A stretch of 34,424 nucleotides of DNA. Origin: Aestuariivirga sp. GTDB taxonomy: Bacteria > Pseudomonadota > Alphaproteobacteria > Rhizobiales > Aestuariivirgaceae. Shown here in pieces: positions 19,037 to 27,824 of this stretch. How positions within the stretch are numbered: the first letter of the stretch is position 1; the number at the start of each line of letters is the position of its first letter. The notes under the pieces were generated by a model that saw nothing but the letters and a program-made list of their open reading frames with translations, was not told where the DNA came from and searched no databases. The stretch spans positions 1 through 34,424 of the forward strand of contig NZ_JADCDB010000018.1 in the NCBI RefSeq assembly GCF_020252395.1, in the 5' to 3' direction. The position numbers and the translations under genes are program-made.

Positions 19037-20224
19037 ATGCCCGCTTTCCGCACGCTCGATGACGTCAATCTCTCGGCCAAGCGCGTTCTCTGCCGGGTCG
19101 ATCTCAACGTTCCCATCGCGGATGGGAAGGTGACGGATGCCACGCGCATCGAGCGCGTGGCGCCCACCCTGCGCGAAATCATGAACAAGGGTGGCGCCCT
19201 CATTGTGCTCGCCCACTTCGACCGGCCCAAGGGCAAGGTGGTGCCCGAAATGTCGCTCCGCCCCGTCGCGGCGGAACTCGAGAAGCACCTTGGGAAACCG
19301 GTGAAGTTCGTCTTCACCGACTGGCAGTCGGCCCCCGCCATCGTCGTCAAGCCCGGCGAATGCGTGCTGATGGAAAACACCCGCTACCATGCGGGCGAGG
19401 AGAAGAACGACGAAGGCTTCTCCAGAATGCTCGCCTCGCTGGGCGACATCTACGTGAACGACGCCTTCTCGGCCGCGCACCGCGCGCATTCCTCCACCGA
19501 GGGCATCGCGCATCTCCTGCCCGCCTATGCCGGCCGCGCCATGGAGGCCGAACTCAAGGCCCTGCAGCTGGCGCTCGAAACGCCGAAGCGGCCGGTCATC
19601 GCCATCGTCGGCGGCGCGAAAGTCTCGACCAAGCTCGACCTCCTCGGCAATCTGGTGAAGAAGGTCGACGCGCTGGCGATTGGCGGCGCCATGGCCAACA
19701 CCTTCCTGCTGGCCTTGGGCCATAGTGTCGGCAAGTCGCTCGCCGAGCATGACCTGGTCGAGACCGCGCGCCACATCCTGCAGGCGGCGGAGGACGCCAG
19801 GTGCGCCATCATGCTTCCCGTGGACGGCATTGTGGCAAAGGAGTTCAAGGCCGGCGCCGCCTCGCATGACTATGGCGTCGATGCCATCCCGGCGGACGGC
19901 ATGATCCTCGACGTCGGCCCGATGTCGGTCGGCCGCATCAATGCGGCGATCGACGATGCGCATACGCTGGTCTGGAACGGCCCGCTCGGCGCCTTCGAGG
20001 TGGAGCCCTTCGACCGCGCCACCGTCGCCGCAGCGAAGCATGCCGCGATGCGCACCAAGGCCGGCAAGCTCGTCTCGGTGGCAGGCGGCGGCGACACAGT
20101 GGCCGCGCTGAACCATGCGGGTGCTGCGCAGGACTTCACCTACATTTCCACCGCCGGCGGCGCCTTCCTCGAATGGCTCGAGGGCAAGCCGCTGCCGGGC
20201 GTCAAGGCGCTGGAACTCAGGTGA
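19037..20224 (+). CDS. pgk: Phosphoglycerate kinase
   Basis: This enzyme transfers phosphate between 1,3-bisphosphoglycerate and ADP in glycolysis or gluconeogenesis. The 395-residue protein has [51 protein letters not shown], the [17 protein letters not shown] segment, and the nucleotide-binding GGGDTVAAL near the C-terminus. Two usually glycine positions differ: AHFDRPKG where the family mostly has a glycine before RPKG, and [13 protein letters not shown] where GGG is usual. Neither is a catalytic residue I can identify, so the enzyme is probably active. The ATG at 19037 has AGGAGAAGG upstream. The gap gene that often sits between tkt and pgk is absent. Confidence 0.96.
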   Translation: MPAFRTLDDVNLSAKRVLCRVDLNVPIADGKVTDATRIERVAPTLREIMNKGGALIVLAHFDRPKGKVVPEMSLRPVAAELEKHLGKPVKFVFTDWQSAPAIVVKPGECVLMENTRYHAGEEKNDEGFSRMLASLGDIYVNDAFSAAHRAHSSTEGIAHLLPAYAGRAMEAELKALQLALETPKRPVIAIVGGAKVSTKLDLLGNLVKKVDALAIGGAMANTFLLALGHSVGKSLAEHDLVETARHILQAAEDARCAIMLPVDGIVAKEFKAGAASHDYGVDAIPADGMILDVGPMSVGRINAAIDDAHTLVWNGPLGAFEVEPFDRATVAAAKHAAMRTKAGKLVSVAGGGDTVAALNHAGAAQDFTYISTAGGAFLEWLEGKPLPGVKALELR

Positions 20225-20234
20225 GCTTACCCAC

Positions 20235-20807
20235 GTGAACCCACCGCGCCTCTTCCTCGTGGCGCCCGGCGGCGTCGCCGCGACGCAGATCATCGCCTGC
20301 CTCAAGGCCGCCTGCCAGGCGGGCGACGTGGCGAGCCTGCTCGTCTCCGCCGCCCTTGCGAAGGAGGTGACGAAGCCCGCGCAGGACCTGGGCGTCGCCG
20401 TCATGGTCTCGGGCGAGGCCCGCGATGCGGCCCGCGCCGGGGCCGATGGCATCCAGGTCGAGGCCGGCGCGGAGGCCGTTGCCGCCGCGCGCGAACAGCT
20501 GGGCAAGGACCGTTTCGTCGGCGCCTATGCCGGGGCCTCGCGCCATTTCGCCATGGAAGCCGCCGAAGCGGGCGCGGACTACATCGCCTTCGACCAGACC
20601 GGCGCTTCCGCCGGCGGCGAGCCCATCATCCGCTGGTGGTCGGACATGATGGAAATCCCCTGCGTCGCCTTTACGCCCGTGGAGCCTGCCGGTCTCGACA
20701 TATTACTGCCGCAGAAGCCGGACTTCATCCGCCCGTCCGGCGCGATGTGGCAGGGGGCGGATGACGCCCGCCGCATCGTCTCGGCGCTGATGCAACGTCT
20801 CGGATAA
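20235..20807 (+). CDS. Degenerate ThiE/TenI-like protein
   Basis: A 190-residue TIM-barrel protein similar to thiamine phosphate synthase (FLVAPGGVAATQI; AARAGADGIQVEAG; YAGASRHFAMEAAEAGADYIAFDQTGA). The family's catalytic signatures are altered: DGVHLGQ-like is DGIQVEA, the GPxFxTxTK pyrophosphate loop is missing, and the C-terminal GGI phosphate motif is not seen. A role in thiamine synthesis is therefore doubtful, and this may be a non-catalytic paralogue; TenI-like and ThiE-like proteins in this position are often annotated as thiamine phosphate synthase. The GTG at 20235 is used, about 10 nt after AGGTGAG at the end of pgk. The Sel1 gene starts 2 bp after its stop. Confidence 0.78.
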   Translation: MNPPRLFLVAPGGVAATQIIACLKAACQAGDVASLLVSAALAKEVTKPAQDLGVAVMVSGEARDAARAGADGIQVEAGAEAVAAAREQLGKDRFVGAYAGASRHFAMEAAEAGADYIAFDQTGASAGGEPIIRWWSDMMEIPCVAFTPVEPAGLDILLPQKPDFIRPSGAMWQGADDARRIVSALMQRLG

Positions 20808-20809
20808 GC

Positions 20810-21706
20810 ATGAAACGCACGGCCGCTGCCCTCGCCCTGCTGCTGCTGGCCACACCGGCCGGAGCCGCCACCATCGCCGATGTGCAGAAGGCCTATGACG
20901 CGGGTGATTTCGCCACGGCACTTGCCGGCGTGCAGCCCCTCGCCCAGGCGGGCGACGTGGTGGCGATGCGTTTGCTCGGCCTCATGTATCGTCAGGGCCA
21001 GGGCCTCACCCAGGACACCGACGCCGCCATCGGCTGGCTTACCCGTGCCGCCAACAAGGATGACGCCCAGGCGCAATATGCCCTCGGCATGATCTGGCTC
21101 GACCCCAAGGACGCGCGCTTCGACTTCACCAAAGGCCAGGCGATGCTGCGCCAGGCGGCTGATGCGGGAATAGCCGATGCGCAGTTCAACATGGGCCTCA
21201 TCGCCTCCGGCGCTTTCGACAATCCGCCCGACTTCGCCACCGCCGCCAGCTGGTTCCAGAAGGCGGCCGGACAGGGCCAGGCCGCCGCGCAATACAATCT
21301 GGGGGTCCTCTATCTGGAGGGCCAGGGTGTCGCCAAGGATGCGGTGAAGGCCGCTGCCCTCATCGGCGAGGCCGCCGGCAAGGGCAATCCCGACGCCATG
21401 CTCGACTATGGCGTGCTCGTGTTCCGCGGCGAAGGCGTGCGGCAGGACGAGAAGATCGGCGCGCAGTGGCTGGTCCTTTCGGCAAAGCGCGGCAACCCCA
21501 TCGCCCAGAACCGCGCCGCCCGGCTCTACCTCTATGGCAAGGGCGTGGCGCAGGACCCGGTCGAGGCGATGAAGTGGAACATCCTCGCCAGCAAGGCCGG
21601 CCGCGCCGATGCGGAACTCGATTCGCTGCTCGCCAAGCTGACGGACGCCCAGAAGCAGGAGGCCCAGGCCAGGGCCGATGCCTTCACGCCGGTGGCGGCA
21701 AAGTAG
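20810..21706 (+). CDS. Secreted Sel1-like repeat protein
   Basis: A 298-residue protein with a Sec signal peptide (MKRTAAALALLLLATPAGA) and about six Sel1-type TPR-like repeats (A-x-x-L-G-x-MYRQGQGLTQDTDAAIGWLTRAA; YNLGVLYLEGQGVAKDAVKAAALI; ARLYLYGKGVAQDPVEAMKWNILA). Such repeats form solenoids that bind proteins; here it is likely periplasmic. No enzymatic motif is visible. It is directly after the ThiE-like gene with a 2-bp gap, so the pair is co-transcribed with pgk. The specific partner is unknown. Confidence 0.88.
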   Translation: MKRTAAALALLLLATPAGAATIADVQKAYDAGDFATALAGVQPLAQAGDVVAMRLLGLMYRQGQGLTQDTDAAIGWLTRAANKDDAQAQYALGMIWLDPKDARFDFTKGQAMLRQAADAGIADAQFNMGLIASGAFDNPPDFATAASWFQKAAGQGQAAAQYNLGVLYLEGQGVAKDAVKAAALIGEAAGKGNPDAMLDYGVLVFRGEGVRQDEKIGAQWLVLSAKRGNPIAQNRAARLYLYGKGVAQDPVEAMKWNILASKAGRADAELDSLLAKLTDAQKQEAQARADAFTPVAAK

Positions 21707-22028
21707 CTCCGCCCCGGCGCCGCCCGCGGCCCCTTCCCTCATCCCGTCACCCCGAACATCCAGGACGCTGCACGGGCCGGGGCCCAGCTCCGGGCGCACG
21801 AAGCAGGCTCCGGCCCTTGCCGGAAGACGGACCCTCAAGGCCCGGAACAAACAGATTCACAATGTCAATCAGCAGCAAGCACTTTCATCGTGTCATTTAG
21901 CACATCTAGGAATTAAAGTCAAGGACTATTTTCCGAAATCTGTTTCGTTCCGGCCCCATTCCATCGATCGCCCCGGCGAAAGCCGGCGTCCGGATTCAGG
22001 CGTCAAGAACGTTCCTTCCTGCGACTCC
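21707..22028. other. Intergenic stretch between convergent genes, 322 bp
   Basis: There is no gene I can support here. It holds a small hairpin TCCGGC-CCTT-GCCGGA (21809-21824), an AT-rich island at about 21840-21960 that stands out from the surrounding GC-rich DNA, and a single-arm copy of the intergenic repeat (CCCCGGCGAAAGCCGGCGTCC, 21971-21991 region). The AT-rich part shows no clear promoter facing either gene. Confidence 0.6.
21970..21991. repeat. Single-arm relative of the paired-hairpin repeat
   Basis: GCCCCGGCGAAAGCCGGCGTCC shares the form CC-GCGAAAGC-GG-GTCC with the left arm at 18918-18948, with compensating changes that keep the stem (CCGGC-GAAA-GCCGG). It looks like a solitary or decayed unit of the same family. 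Confidence 0.6.
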
Positions 22029-23654
22029 TCACACGTCCTTCGCCATGTCGCGGAGCTTGAACTTCTGGATTTTCCCCGTCGAGGTCTTCGGCAGTTCGGT
22101 GAACACCACGTGCTTCGGCGCCTTGAAATGCGCCAGGCCCTCGCGGCACCACGCGATGATCTCTTCCGGAGTGGCCAGCTTGCCCGGCCGCAGTTCCACG
22201 AAGGCGCAGGGCGTCTCGCCCCATTTTTCGTCGGGCCTGGCCACCACCGCGGCGGCCTGGATCGCCGGATGCTTGTAGAGCACGTCCTCCACCTCGATGG
22301 ACGAGATGTTCTCGCCGCCGGAGATGATGATATCCTTGGACCGGTCCTTGAGCTGGATATAGCCGTCGGGGTGCAGAACGCCCAAGTCCCCCGAATGGAA
22401 CCAGCCGCCGCGGAAGGCCTCGGCGCCCGCCTTGGGGTTCTTCAGGTAACCCTTCATCACGATATTGCCGCGGAACATCACCTCGCCCATGGTCAAGCCG
22501 TCAGCCGGCACGCGCTGCATCGTTTCGGGGTCCATCACGGTCAGGTCCTCGAGCGCGTGGTAGCGCACGCCCTGCCGCGCCTTCTTCTGGGCGCGCTTGG
22601 GCCCGTCGAGCAGGTCCCAATCCTCCTTCCAGTCATTGACCACGGCCGGTCCATAGGTTTCGGTGAGTCCATAGAGGTGTGTGACATTGAAGCCCTGCTC
22701 CGACATGGCGGCCAGCACCGCCTCGGGCGGCGGCGCTGCGGCGGTGAAGAACTCCACCTTCCGCGCCAGCGGCTTCTTTTCCTCCGCCGGCGCATTGAGG
22801 ATGGTCGACATCACGATGGGCGCGCCGCAGAGATGGGTCACCTTGTGCTCCGCCAGCGCCTCCCAGATCAGCCTGGAGCGCACCCACCTGAGCGTCACAT
22901 GAGTGCCGCCGACAACGGACAGCGACCACGGGAAGCACCAGCCATTGCAGTGGAACATCGGCAGCGTCCACAGATAGACAGGATGCTTCGGCATGGAGGC
23001 CGTCAGCACATTGCCCTGCGCCAGCAGATAGGCCCCGCGGTGGTGATAGACCACGCCCTTGGGATTGCCGGTGGTGCCCGAGGTGTAGTTGAGCGAGATC
23101 GCCTCCCACTCGTCCGCCGGCCACAGCCAGTCGAAACCGGCATCCCCGCTCGCCAAGAACTGCTCGTAGTCGATCGAGCCCACGCGCTCGCCGTCGACGG
23201 CGAATTCGGGGTCCATATAATCGATGACGATGGGGTGGTGGCCCGGCATCAGCGCGAGGGCATCCTTCGCGAGCCTGGAGAATTCCTTGTCGACGATCAG
23301 GATCTTCGCCTCGGCATGTCCGAGCGAGAATGCAATCGTGGCGGCATCGAGCCTCGTGTTCAGCGTGTTGAGAACCGCCCCGGTCATCGGCACGCCGTAA
23401 TGGCACTCGAGCATCGCGGGCGTGTTGGCGAGCAGCACCGAGACCGTCTCGCCCTTCCTGATCCCCGCCTTGGCCAGCGACGAGGCCAATTGCCGGCAGC
23501 GCGCATAAAACTGCGCATAGGTCGTGCGCTGCCGCCCATGGATGATCGCCGCCTGCTCCGGATAGACCGCCGCCGAGCGCGCCAGGAAGGTCAGCGGCGT
23601 CAGCGGCTGATAATTGGCGGGGTTCTTGTCGAGGTCGGTCTCATAGGCGGACAT
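22029..23654 (-). CDS. AMP-forming acyl-CoA ligase
   Basis: A 541-residue member of the acyl-adenylate-forming superfamily that activates a carboxylic acid to an acyl-AMP and then to a CoA thioester. The ATP motif LNYTSGTTGNPKGVVYHHRG, the A5 region HLYGLTETYGP, the A7/A8 hinge HSGDLGVLHPDGYIQLKDRSKDIIISGGENISS, and the A10 lysine region LPKTSTGKIQKFKLRD are intact. The N-terminus (NYQPLTPLTFLARSAAVYPEQAAIIHG) and HCNGWCFPW resemble the DmdB/medium-chain acyl-CoA ligase group, so an aliphatic or methylmercaptopropionate-like substrate is possible. The ATG at 23654 matches the family start. It is divergent from prpE across 167 bp. Confidence 0.92.
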   Translation of the reverse strand: MSAYETDLDKNPANYQPLTPLTFLARSAAVYPEQAAIIHGRQRTTYAQFYARCRQLASSLAKAGIRKGETVSVLLANTPAMLECHYGVPMTGAVLNTLNTRLDAATIAFSLGHAEAKILIVDKEFSRLAKDALALMPGHHPIVIDYMDPEFAVDGERVGSIDYEQFLASGDAGFDWLWPADEWEAISLNYTSGTTGNPKGVVYHHRGAYLLAQGNVLTASMPKHPVYLWTLPMFHCNGWCFPWSLSVVGGTHVTLRWVRSRLIWEALAEHKVTHLCGAPIVMSTILNAPAEEKKPLARKVEFFTAAAPPPEAVLAAMSEQGFNVTHLYGLTETYGPAVVNDWKEDWDLLDGPKRAQKKARQGVRYHALEDLTVMDPETMQRVPADGLTMGEVMFRGNIVMKGYLKNPKAGAEAFRGGWFHSGDLGVLHPDGYIQLKDRSKDIIISGGENISSIEVEDVLYKHPAIQAAAVVARPDEKWGETPCAFVELRPGKLATPEEIIAWCREGLAHFKAPKHVVFTELPKTSTGKIQKFKLRDMAKDV

Positions 23655-23821
23655 CCGGGCACCTTTCGTTTCAGACTCGAAGGTTCTAGCCCACTCCATT
23701 CCACCGTCAAAGCGAAGCCGGATTTTCGGCGAAAGCCATGGACGCGACCAATTGCTGACTCGATTCCGGACACCCGGCAGCCGATAAAGACGCTAGATTC
23801 CGTCCGAGGGAGGGAGCCAGA

Positions 23822-25723
23822 ATGAGCCGCTATCACGAGACCTATGCCGCATGGAAACAGGACCCCGCCGGCTTCTGGGCAGAGGCCGCGAAGGGCATCG
23901 ACTGGGAGACGCCATGGACGGATGTCTATGCGAAGGTCGAGGGCCTCGACCGCTGGTTCGTGGGGGCCGAGCTCAACACCTGCTGGAACGCGGTGGACCG
24001 CCACGTGAAGGCGGGCCACGGCGGGCGCCTCGCCGTCATCTATGACAGCCCGGTCACCGGCGCCAAGGCGCAGTACACCTACAACCAGCTCCTCGACGAG
24101 GTGGCGACACTGGCCGCAGCGCTGGAGGACCTGGGCGTCCGCAAGGGCGACCGCGTCATCCTTTACATGCCGATGATCCCGCAGGCGCTCTTCGCCATGC
24201 TGGCCTGCGCCAGGCTCGGCGCCGTCCACTCCGTGGTGTTCGGCGGCTTCGCGCCCCCCGAACTCGCCACCCGCATCAACGACGCCAAGCCCAGGGCGAT
24301 CATGACCGCCTCCTGCGGCATCGAGCCCAACCGCGTCATTCCTTACAAGCCCCTCCTCGACCAGGCGCTGGACATCGCGGCCCACAAGGTCGAGGCGTGC
24401 GTCGTCTTCCAGCGCGGGCAGGTGGCAGCCGAACTCAAGACCGGCCGCGACCATGACTGGGACGGCATCTGCCGTGTGGCGCGGGGCTTCGGCCGCAAGG
24501 CCGGCTGCGTGCCCGTCAAGGCCACCGACCCGCTCTATATCCTCTATACTTCCGGCACCACCGGCCAGCCCAAGGGTGTGGTGCGCGATAATGGCGGCCA
24601 CGCGGTGGCGATGAAATGGTCGATGGACAATATCTACAACATCAAGCCGGGTGAGGTGTTCTGGGCCGCGTCCGATGTGGGCTGGGTCGTGGGCCACAGC
24701 TATATCGTTTATGCGCCGCTCATCCAGGGCGCTGCCACCATCGTGTTCGAAGGCAAGCCCGTGGGCACGCCCGATGCCGGCGCCTTCTGGCGGGTGATCG
24801 CCGAATACCGCGTCTCCGCATTATTCACCGCCCCCACTGCCTTCCGCGCCATCCGCAAGGAAGACCCGGAGGGCCATTTCATCCGCAAGTACGATCTGAC
24901 GGCCTTCAGGACTTTATTCCTCGCCGGCGAACGCGCCGATCCGGAGACGGTGAAGTGGGCGGAGGAGATGCTGAAGGTTCCCGTCATCGACCATTGGTGG
25001 CAGACGGAAACCGGCTGGACTATCGCCGGCAATCCGGTGGGGCTGGGCATGCTGCCAGTGAAGCACGGCTCGCCCAGCGTGGCCATGCCCGGCTATGACA
25101 TCCGGGTGCTGGACGAAGGCGGCCACGAAGTGCCGCGCGGCAAGCTCGGCGCCATCTGCGTGAAGCTGCCGCTGCCGCCTTCTTGCCTGCCCACGCTGTG
25201 GAACAACGACGGGCGCTTCAGGAAAAGTTACCTCTCGCACTTCCCCGGCTATTACGAGACGGCGGATGCGGGCTACATGGATGAGGACGGCTATCTCTAC
25301 ATCATGGCCCGCACCGACGACATCATCAACGTCGCCGGGCACCGCCTGTCGACCGGCGGCATGGAGGAAGTGCTGGCGGGCCACCCCAACGTCGCCGAAA
25401 CCGCGGTGATCGGCATCGCCGACCCGCTGAAAGGCCAGGTGCCGGTGGGCTTCGTCGTCCTGAAGTCGGGTGTTGCGCGCCCGGCCGCCGAGATCGAGGC
25501 CGAATGCGTGACGCGCATCCGCGACAAGATCGGCGCGGTGGCGGCCTTGAAGACCGTGGTGGTCGTGCCGCGCCTGCCCAAGACGCGGTCGGGAAAGATC
25601 CTGCGCGCCACCATGCGCAAGATCGCCGGCAGGGAAGAGTTCAAGACGCCGGCGACCATCGACGATCCGGCGATCCTCGACGAAATCCGCGCCGCGCTGG
25701 CGAGCAAGGGGATCGGGGTCTGA
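23822..25723 (+). CDS. prpE: PrpE, propionyl-CoA synthetase
   Basis: This enzyme activates propionate to propionyl-CoA. The 633-residue protein has the acetyl-CoA-synthetase-family N-terminus (YHETYAAWKQDPAGFWAEAAKGIDW), the PrpE-type GAVHSVVFGGFAPPELATRI, the ATP motif YTSGTTGQPKGVVRDNGGH, WWQTETGW, and the C-terminal TRSGKILRATMRKIA with its catalytic lysine at residue 592, the same number as the lysine known to be acylated in Salmonella PrpE, which suggests the same post-translational control. The ATG at 23822 follows GAGGGAGCC. The end is at 25723, before a palindrome shared with the convergent DUF2189 gene. No prpB, prpC or prpD is in the window. Confidence 0.93.
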   Translation: MSRYHETYAAWKQDPAGFWAEAAKGIDWETPWTDVYAKVEGLDRWFVGAELNTCWNAVDRHVKAGHGGRLAVIYDSPVTGAKAQYTYNQLLDEVATLAAALEDLGVRKGDRVILYMPMIPQALFAMLACARLGAVHSVVFGGFAPPELATRINDAKPRAIMTASCGIEPNRVIPYKPLLDQALDIAAHKVEACVVFQRGQVAAELKTGRDHDWDGICRVARGFGRKAGCVPVKATDPLYILYTSGTTGQPKGVVRDNGGHAVAMKWSMDNIYNIKPGEVFWAASDVGWVVGHSYIVYAPLIQGAATIVFEGKPVGTPDAGAFWRVIAEYRVSALFTAPTAFRAIRKEDPEGHFIRKYDLTAFRTLFLAGERADPETVKWAEEMLKVPVIDHWWQTETGWTIAGNPVGLGMLPVKHGSPSVAMPGYDIRVLDEGGHEVPRGKLGAICVKLPLPPSCLPTLWNNDGRFRKSYLSHFPGYYETADAGYMDEDGYLYIMARTDDIINVAGHRLSTGGMEEVLAGHPNVAETAVIGIADPLKGQVPVGFVVLKSGVARPAAEIEAECVTRIRDKIGAVAALKTVVVVPRLPKTRSGKILRATMRKIAGREEFKTPATIDDPAILDEIRAALASKGIGV

Positions 25724-25728
25724 AACAC

Positions 25729-25754
25729 GTCTTCTCCCGCGCGCGGGAGAAGAC
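25729..25754. terminator. Perfect 26-bp palindrome at convergent ends (copy 2)
   Basis: GTCTTCTCCCGCG and CGCGGGAGAAGAC form a perfect palindrome with no loop, 5 bp after the prpE stop and 11 bp before the stop of the convergent DUF2189 gene. The arms are the same as in the element at 10837-10867, which also lies between convergent stops. A bidirectional terminator role is likely, although no T-tract follows on either strand. Confidence 0.7.
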
Positions 25755-25765
25755 ATTGCGTGGCC

Positions 25766-26563
25766 TCACTCCGCCACCACCGCCTTGTAGAGGTGCCAGG
25801 TGGCGTGCCCCAGCACCGGCAGCACGACGAGCAAGCCCAGGAACACCGGCACGAAGGCCGCGAAGGTGAGCGCCACCACCAGGATGCCGAAGCCGATCAT
25901 CGGCGCCGGGTTCTGCAGCACCGCCTTGAAGCTGTAGATGATGCCGGTGACGAGGTCGATCTCGCGGTCGAGCAGCAGCGGGATGCCGACGACCGTGGTG
26001 CAGAACAGGACGAAGGAGATGAAGGCGCCGACGCCCGTACCGACCAAAAGGAAGCCGATCCCCTCCGGCGTGGTGGTGACGATATTGAAGAACGCCTCGA
26101 TCGACGAGAAGCTCTTGAAGCCGAGGAAGACCGCCAGCAGCATCCTCACTTCGTAAAGCCACATCCAGAAGATGAACAGCACGGCGAAGGCCATCCACGC
26201 CACCTGCCGCTTTCTCTGGGCGAGGATGACCATGAGAATTTGGCCGAAGTTCAAAGGCTCGCCCGCGGCGATGCGGCGGCTCGTTTCGTAAAGCCCCACC
26301 GCCACGAAAGGCCCGATCAGGGGAAAGCCCACGGCGATGGGGATGATCCACCACGGTTCGTGATAGACTTTCAGCAACAGAAAGATGGCGATGCCGCCCG
26401 CGGCATAAATGCCGCCGAAGAACAGCCCGATCAGCGGCGCGCGCAGGAAGTCCCGCCAGCCCGCAATCAGCGCGGCCTTCACATCCGCGACGGAGATGGT
26501 GTTGATCTTCACCGCCGGCGGCCGGGGCGTGAAGACGACGGTTTCTTCGCTCGAGCTCGTCAT
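25766..26563 (-). CDS. DUF2189 multi-pass membrane protein
   Basis: A 265-residue integral membrane protein with about six hydrophobic segments (for example LFFGGIYAAGGIAIFLLL, WMAFAVLFIFWMWLY, FISFVLFCTTVVGIPLLL, GFGILVVALTFAAFVPVFLGLLVVLPVLGHATWHLYKA). It resembles the DUF2189 family; NTISVADVKAALIAGWRDFLRAP and PLLLDREIDLVTGI are its recognisable parts. The function is unknown; the family is often near respiratory or cytochrome genes in other bacteria, but not here. The ATG at 26563 begins MTSSSEETVVF. It is divergent from the MFS gene with a 101-bp gap. Confidence 0.88.
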   Translation of the reverse strand: MTSSSEETVVFTPRPPAVKINTISVADVKAALIAGWRDFLRAPLIGLFFGGIYAAGGIAIFLLLKVYHEPWWIIPIAVGFPLIGPFVAVGLYETSRRIAAGEPLNFGQILMVILAQRKRQVAWMAFAVLFIFWMWLYEVRMLLAVFLGFKSFSSIEAFFNIVTTTPEGIGFLLVGTGVGAFISFVLFCTTVVGIPLLLDREIDLVTGIIYSFKAVLQNPAPMIGFGILVVALTFAAFVPVFLGLLVVLPVLGHATWHLYKAVVAE

Positions 26564-26664
26564 GGGTCCTCCGGGAGTGTATTCCGGTTGCGCAGCCAGA
26601 ATGCCGTGTGGCGGGCCGCGCCGCAATCGGCTAGGGATGCAGCGCAACAAAAGACAATGACTCG

Positions 26665-27810
26665 ATGACGGATTCTTCCCTGGTCCGGGCCCGCTGGGCC
26701 ATTGCGGCCTCTTTCGTGGTGATGGGCCTGGTCATTGGCGCGTGGGTGCCGCACGTGCCGCTGGTGAAGGAGCGCCTGGGCGTGGGGCCCGGCGTCTTCG
26801 GCTTGGCACTCCTCTCGATCGCCGGCGGCGCGGTTCTCGCCATGCCGCTGACGGGCGTGCTGGTCGGGCGCCATGGCAGCTGCCGCATGACGGTGATGAC
26901 CGGCCTGTTCTTCACCCTGGCCTTTCTGCTGCCTACCGCCGCGCCCACCCTCGCCACCTTCGTGCTGGGCGGCATGCTGATGGGCATGGGCATCGGCAGC
27001 ATGGACGTGTCGATGAACGCCCATGCCATCGCCATCGAAAAGCGCCGGCGCCGGCCTGTCATCTCCATGCTGCATGGCATTTACAGCCTCGGCTGCCTCG
27101 CCGGCGCGGTGGTGGGCGGCATGCTGATCGAATGGCTGGGGCCCGGCCCGCAGGCCCTCATCACCAGCGCTGTGTGCCTGTGCCTGCTCCTTGGCGCGGC
27201 CCGCTTCCTGCTGCCGGGCAGCGTGGACAAGGGCCAGTCCGGCACCCATTTCGCATGGCCCACCCGGGCCACCATCGGCCTCGGCCTGCTCTGCTACCTG
27301 GCGCTGATGATCGAAGGCTCGGTCATCGACTGGGCCGCCATCCTGATGCGCGAGAAATTCGCGGTCGACGCCGGCATCGCGGCGCTGTGCTTTGCCACCT
27401 ATCAGGGCGGCATGGCGGTGGCGCGCCTGACGGGCGACTGGATCAGGCTGAAGGCCGGCGCCGTGCCCATGGTTTTCGTCAGCGCGCTCCTCACCGCACT
27501 CGGCACGGCGCTTGGCCTCATCGCCCACACGCCCGAACTGGCGATCGCCGCTTTCACGCTCGCGGGGCTGGGTGTGGGCAACATCGCGCCCGTCATGTTC
27601 GCCGGCGGCGGAAGGTTGGAACCCACAGCACCCAGCCGCGGCATCGCGGCGGTGACGACGCTTGGCTACACCGGATTTCTGTCAGGCCCGCCGCTCATCG
27701 GCTTTGCAGCACAAGTGACGGGCCTCAACATCGCCCTCTTCCTCACCGTGCTCGCAGCGCTTATCATCGCTGTCTTCGCGCGCGCCGTGAAGGCAGCTGA
27801 CACCTATTGA
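26665..27810 (+). CDS. MFS transporter, YbjJ-like
   Basis: A 381-residue major facilitator with twelve predicted helices and no large cytoplasmic loop. The loop 2-3 motif (GVLVGRHGSCRMTV), HAIAIEKRRRRPVISMLHGIYSLG, and YQGGMAVARLTGDWIRLKAG resemble the YbjJ/fucose-permease-like group, whose substrates are mostly unknown. It begins the run MFS-SDR-SDR-GNAT fragment; a second-gene start lies 14 bp after its stop, with a good RBS, so the genes are likely co-transcribed and the exported or imported compound may be handled by the two dehydrogenases. Confidence 0.88.
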   Translation: MTDSSLVRARWAIAASFVVMGLVIGAWVPHVPLVKERLGVGPGVFGLALLSIAGGAVLAMPLTGVLVGRHGSCRMTVMTGLFFTLAFLLPTAAPTLATFVLGGMLMGMGIGSMDVSMNAHAIAIEKRRRRPVISMLHGIYSLGCLAGAVVGGMLIEWLGPGPQALITSAVCLCLLLGAARFLLPGSVDKGQSGTHFAWPTRATIGLGLLCYLALMIEGSVIDWAAILMREKFAVDAGIAALCFATYQGGMAVARLTGDWIRLKAGAVPMVFVSALLTALGTALGLIAHTPELAIAAFTLAGLGVGNIAPVMFAGGGRLEPTAPSRGIAAVTTLGYTGFLSGPPLIGFAAQVTGLNIALFLTVLAALIIAVFARAVKAADTY

Positions 27811-27824
27811 CGGGAGGAACGGCC

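Noticed and set aside
21840-21960. AT-rich island considered as a tRNA, sRNA or phage remnant
   Set aside because: No cloverleaf, no T-loop sequence, no terminator and no open frame. Only the base composition is unusual.
21678-23825. Long plus-strand open frame (715 codons) over the acyl-CoA ligase
   Set aside because: Antisense shadow. The minus-strand protein has all adenylate-forming motifs; the plus translation is Arg/His-rich and featureless.
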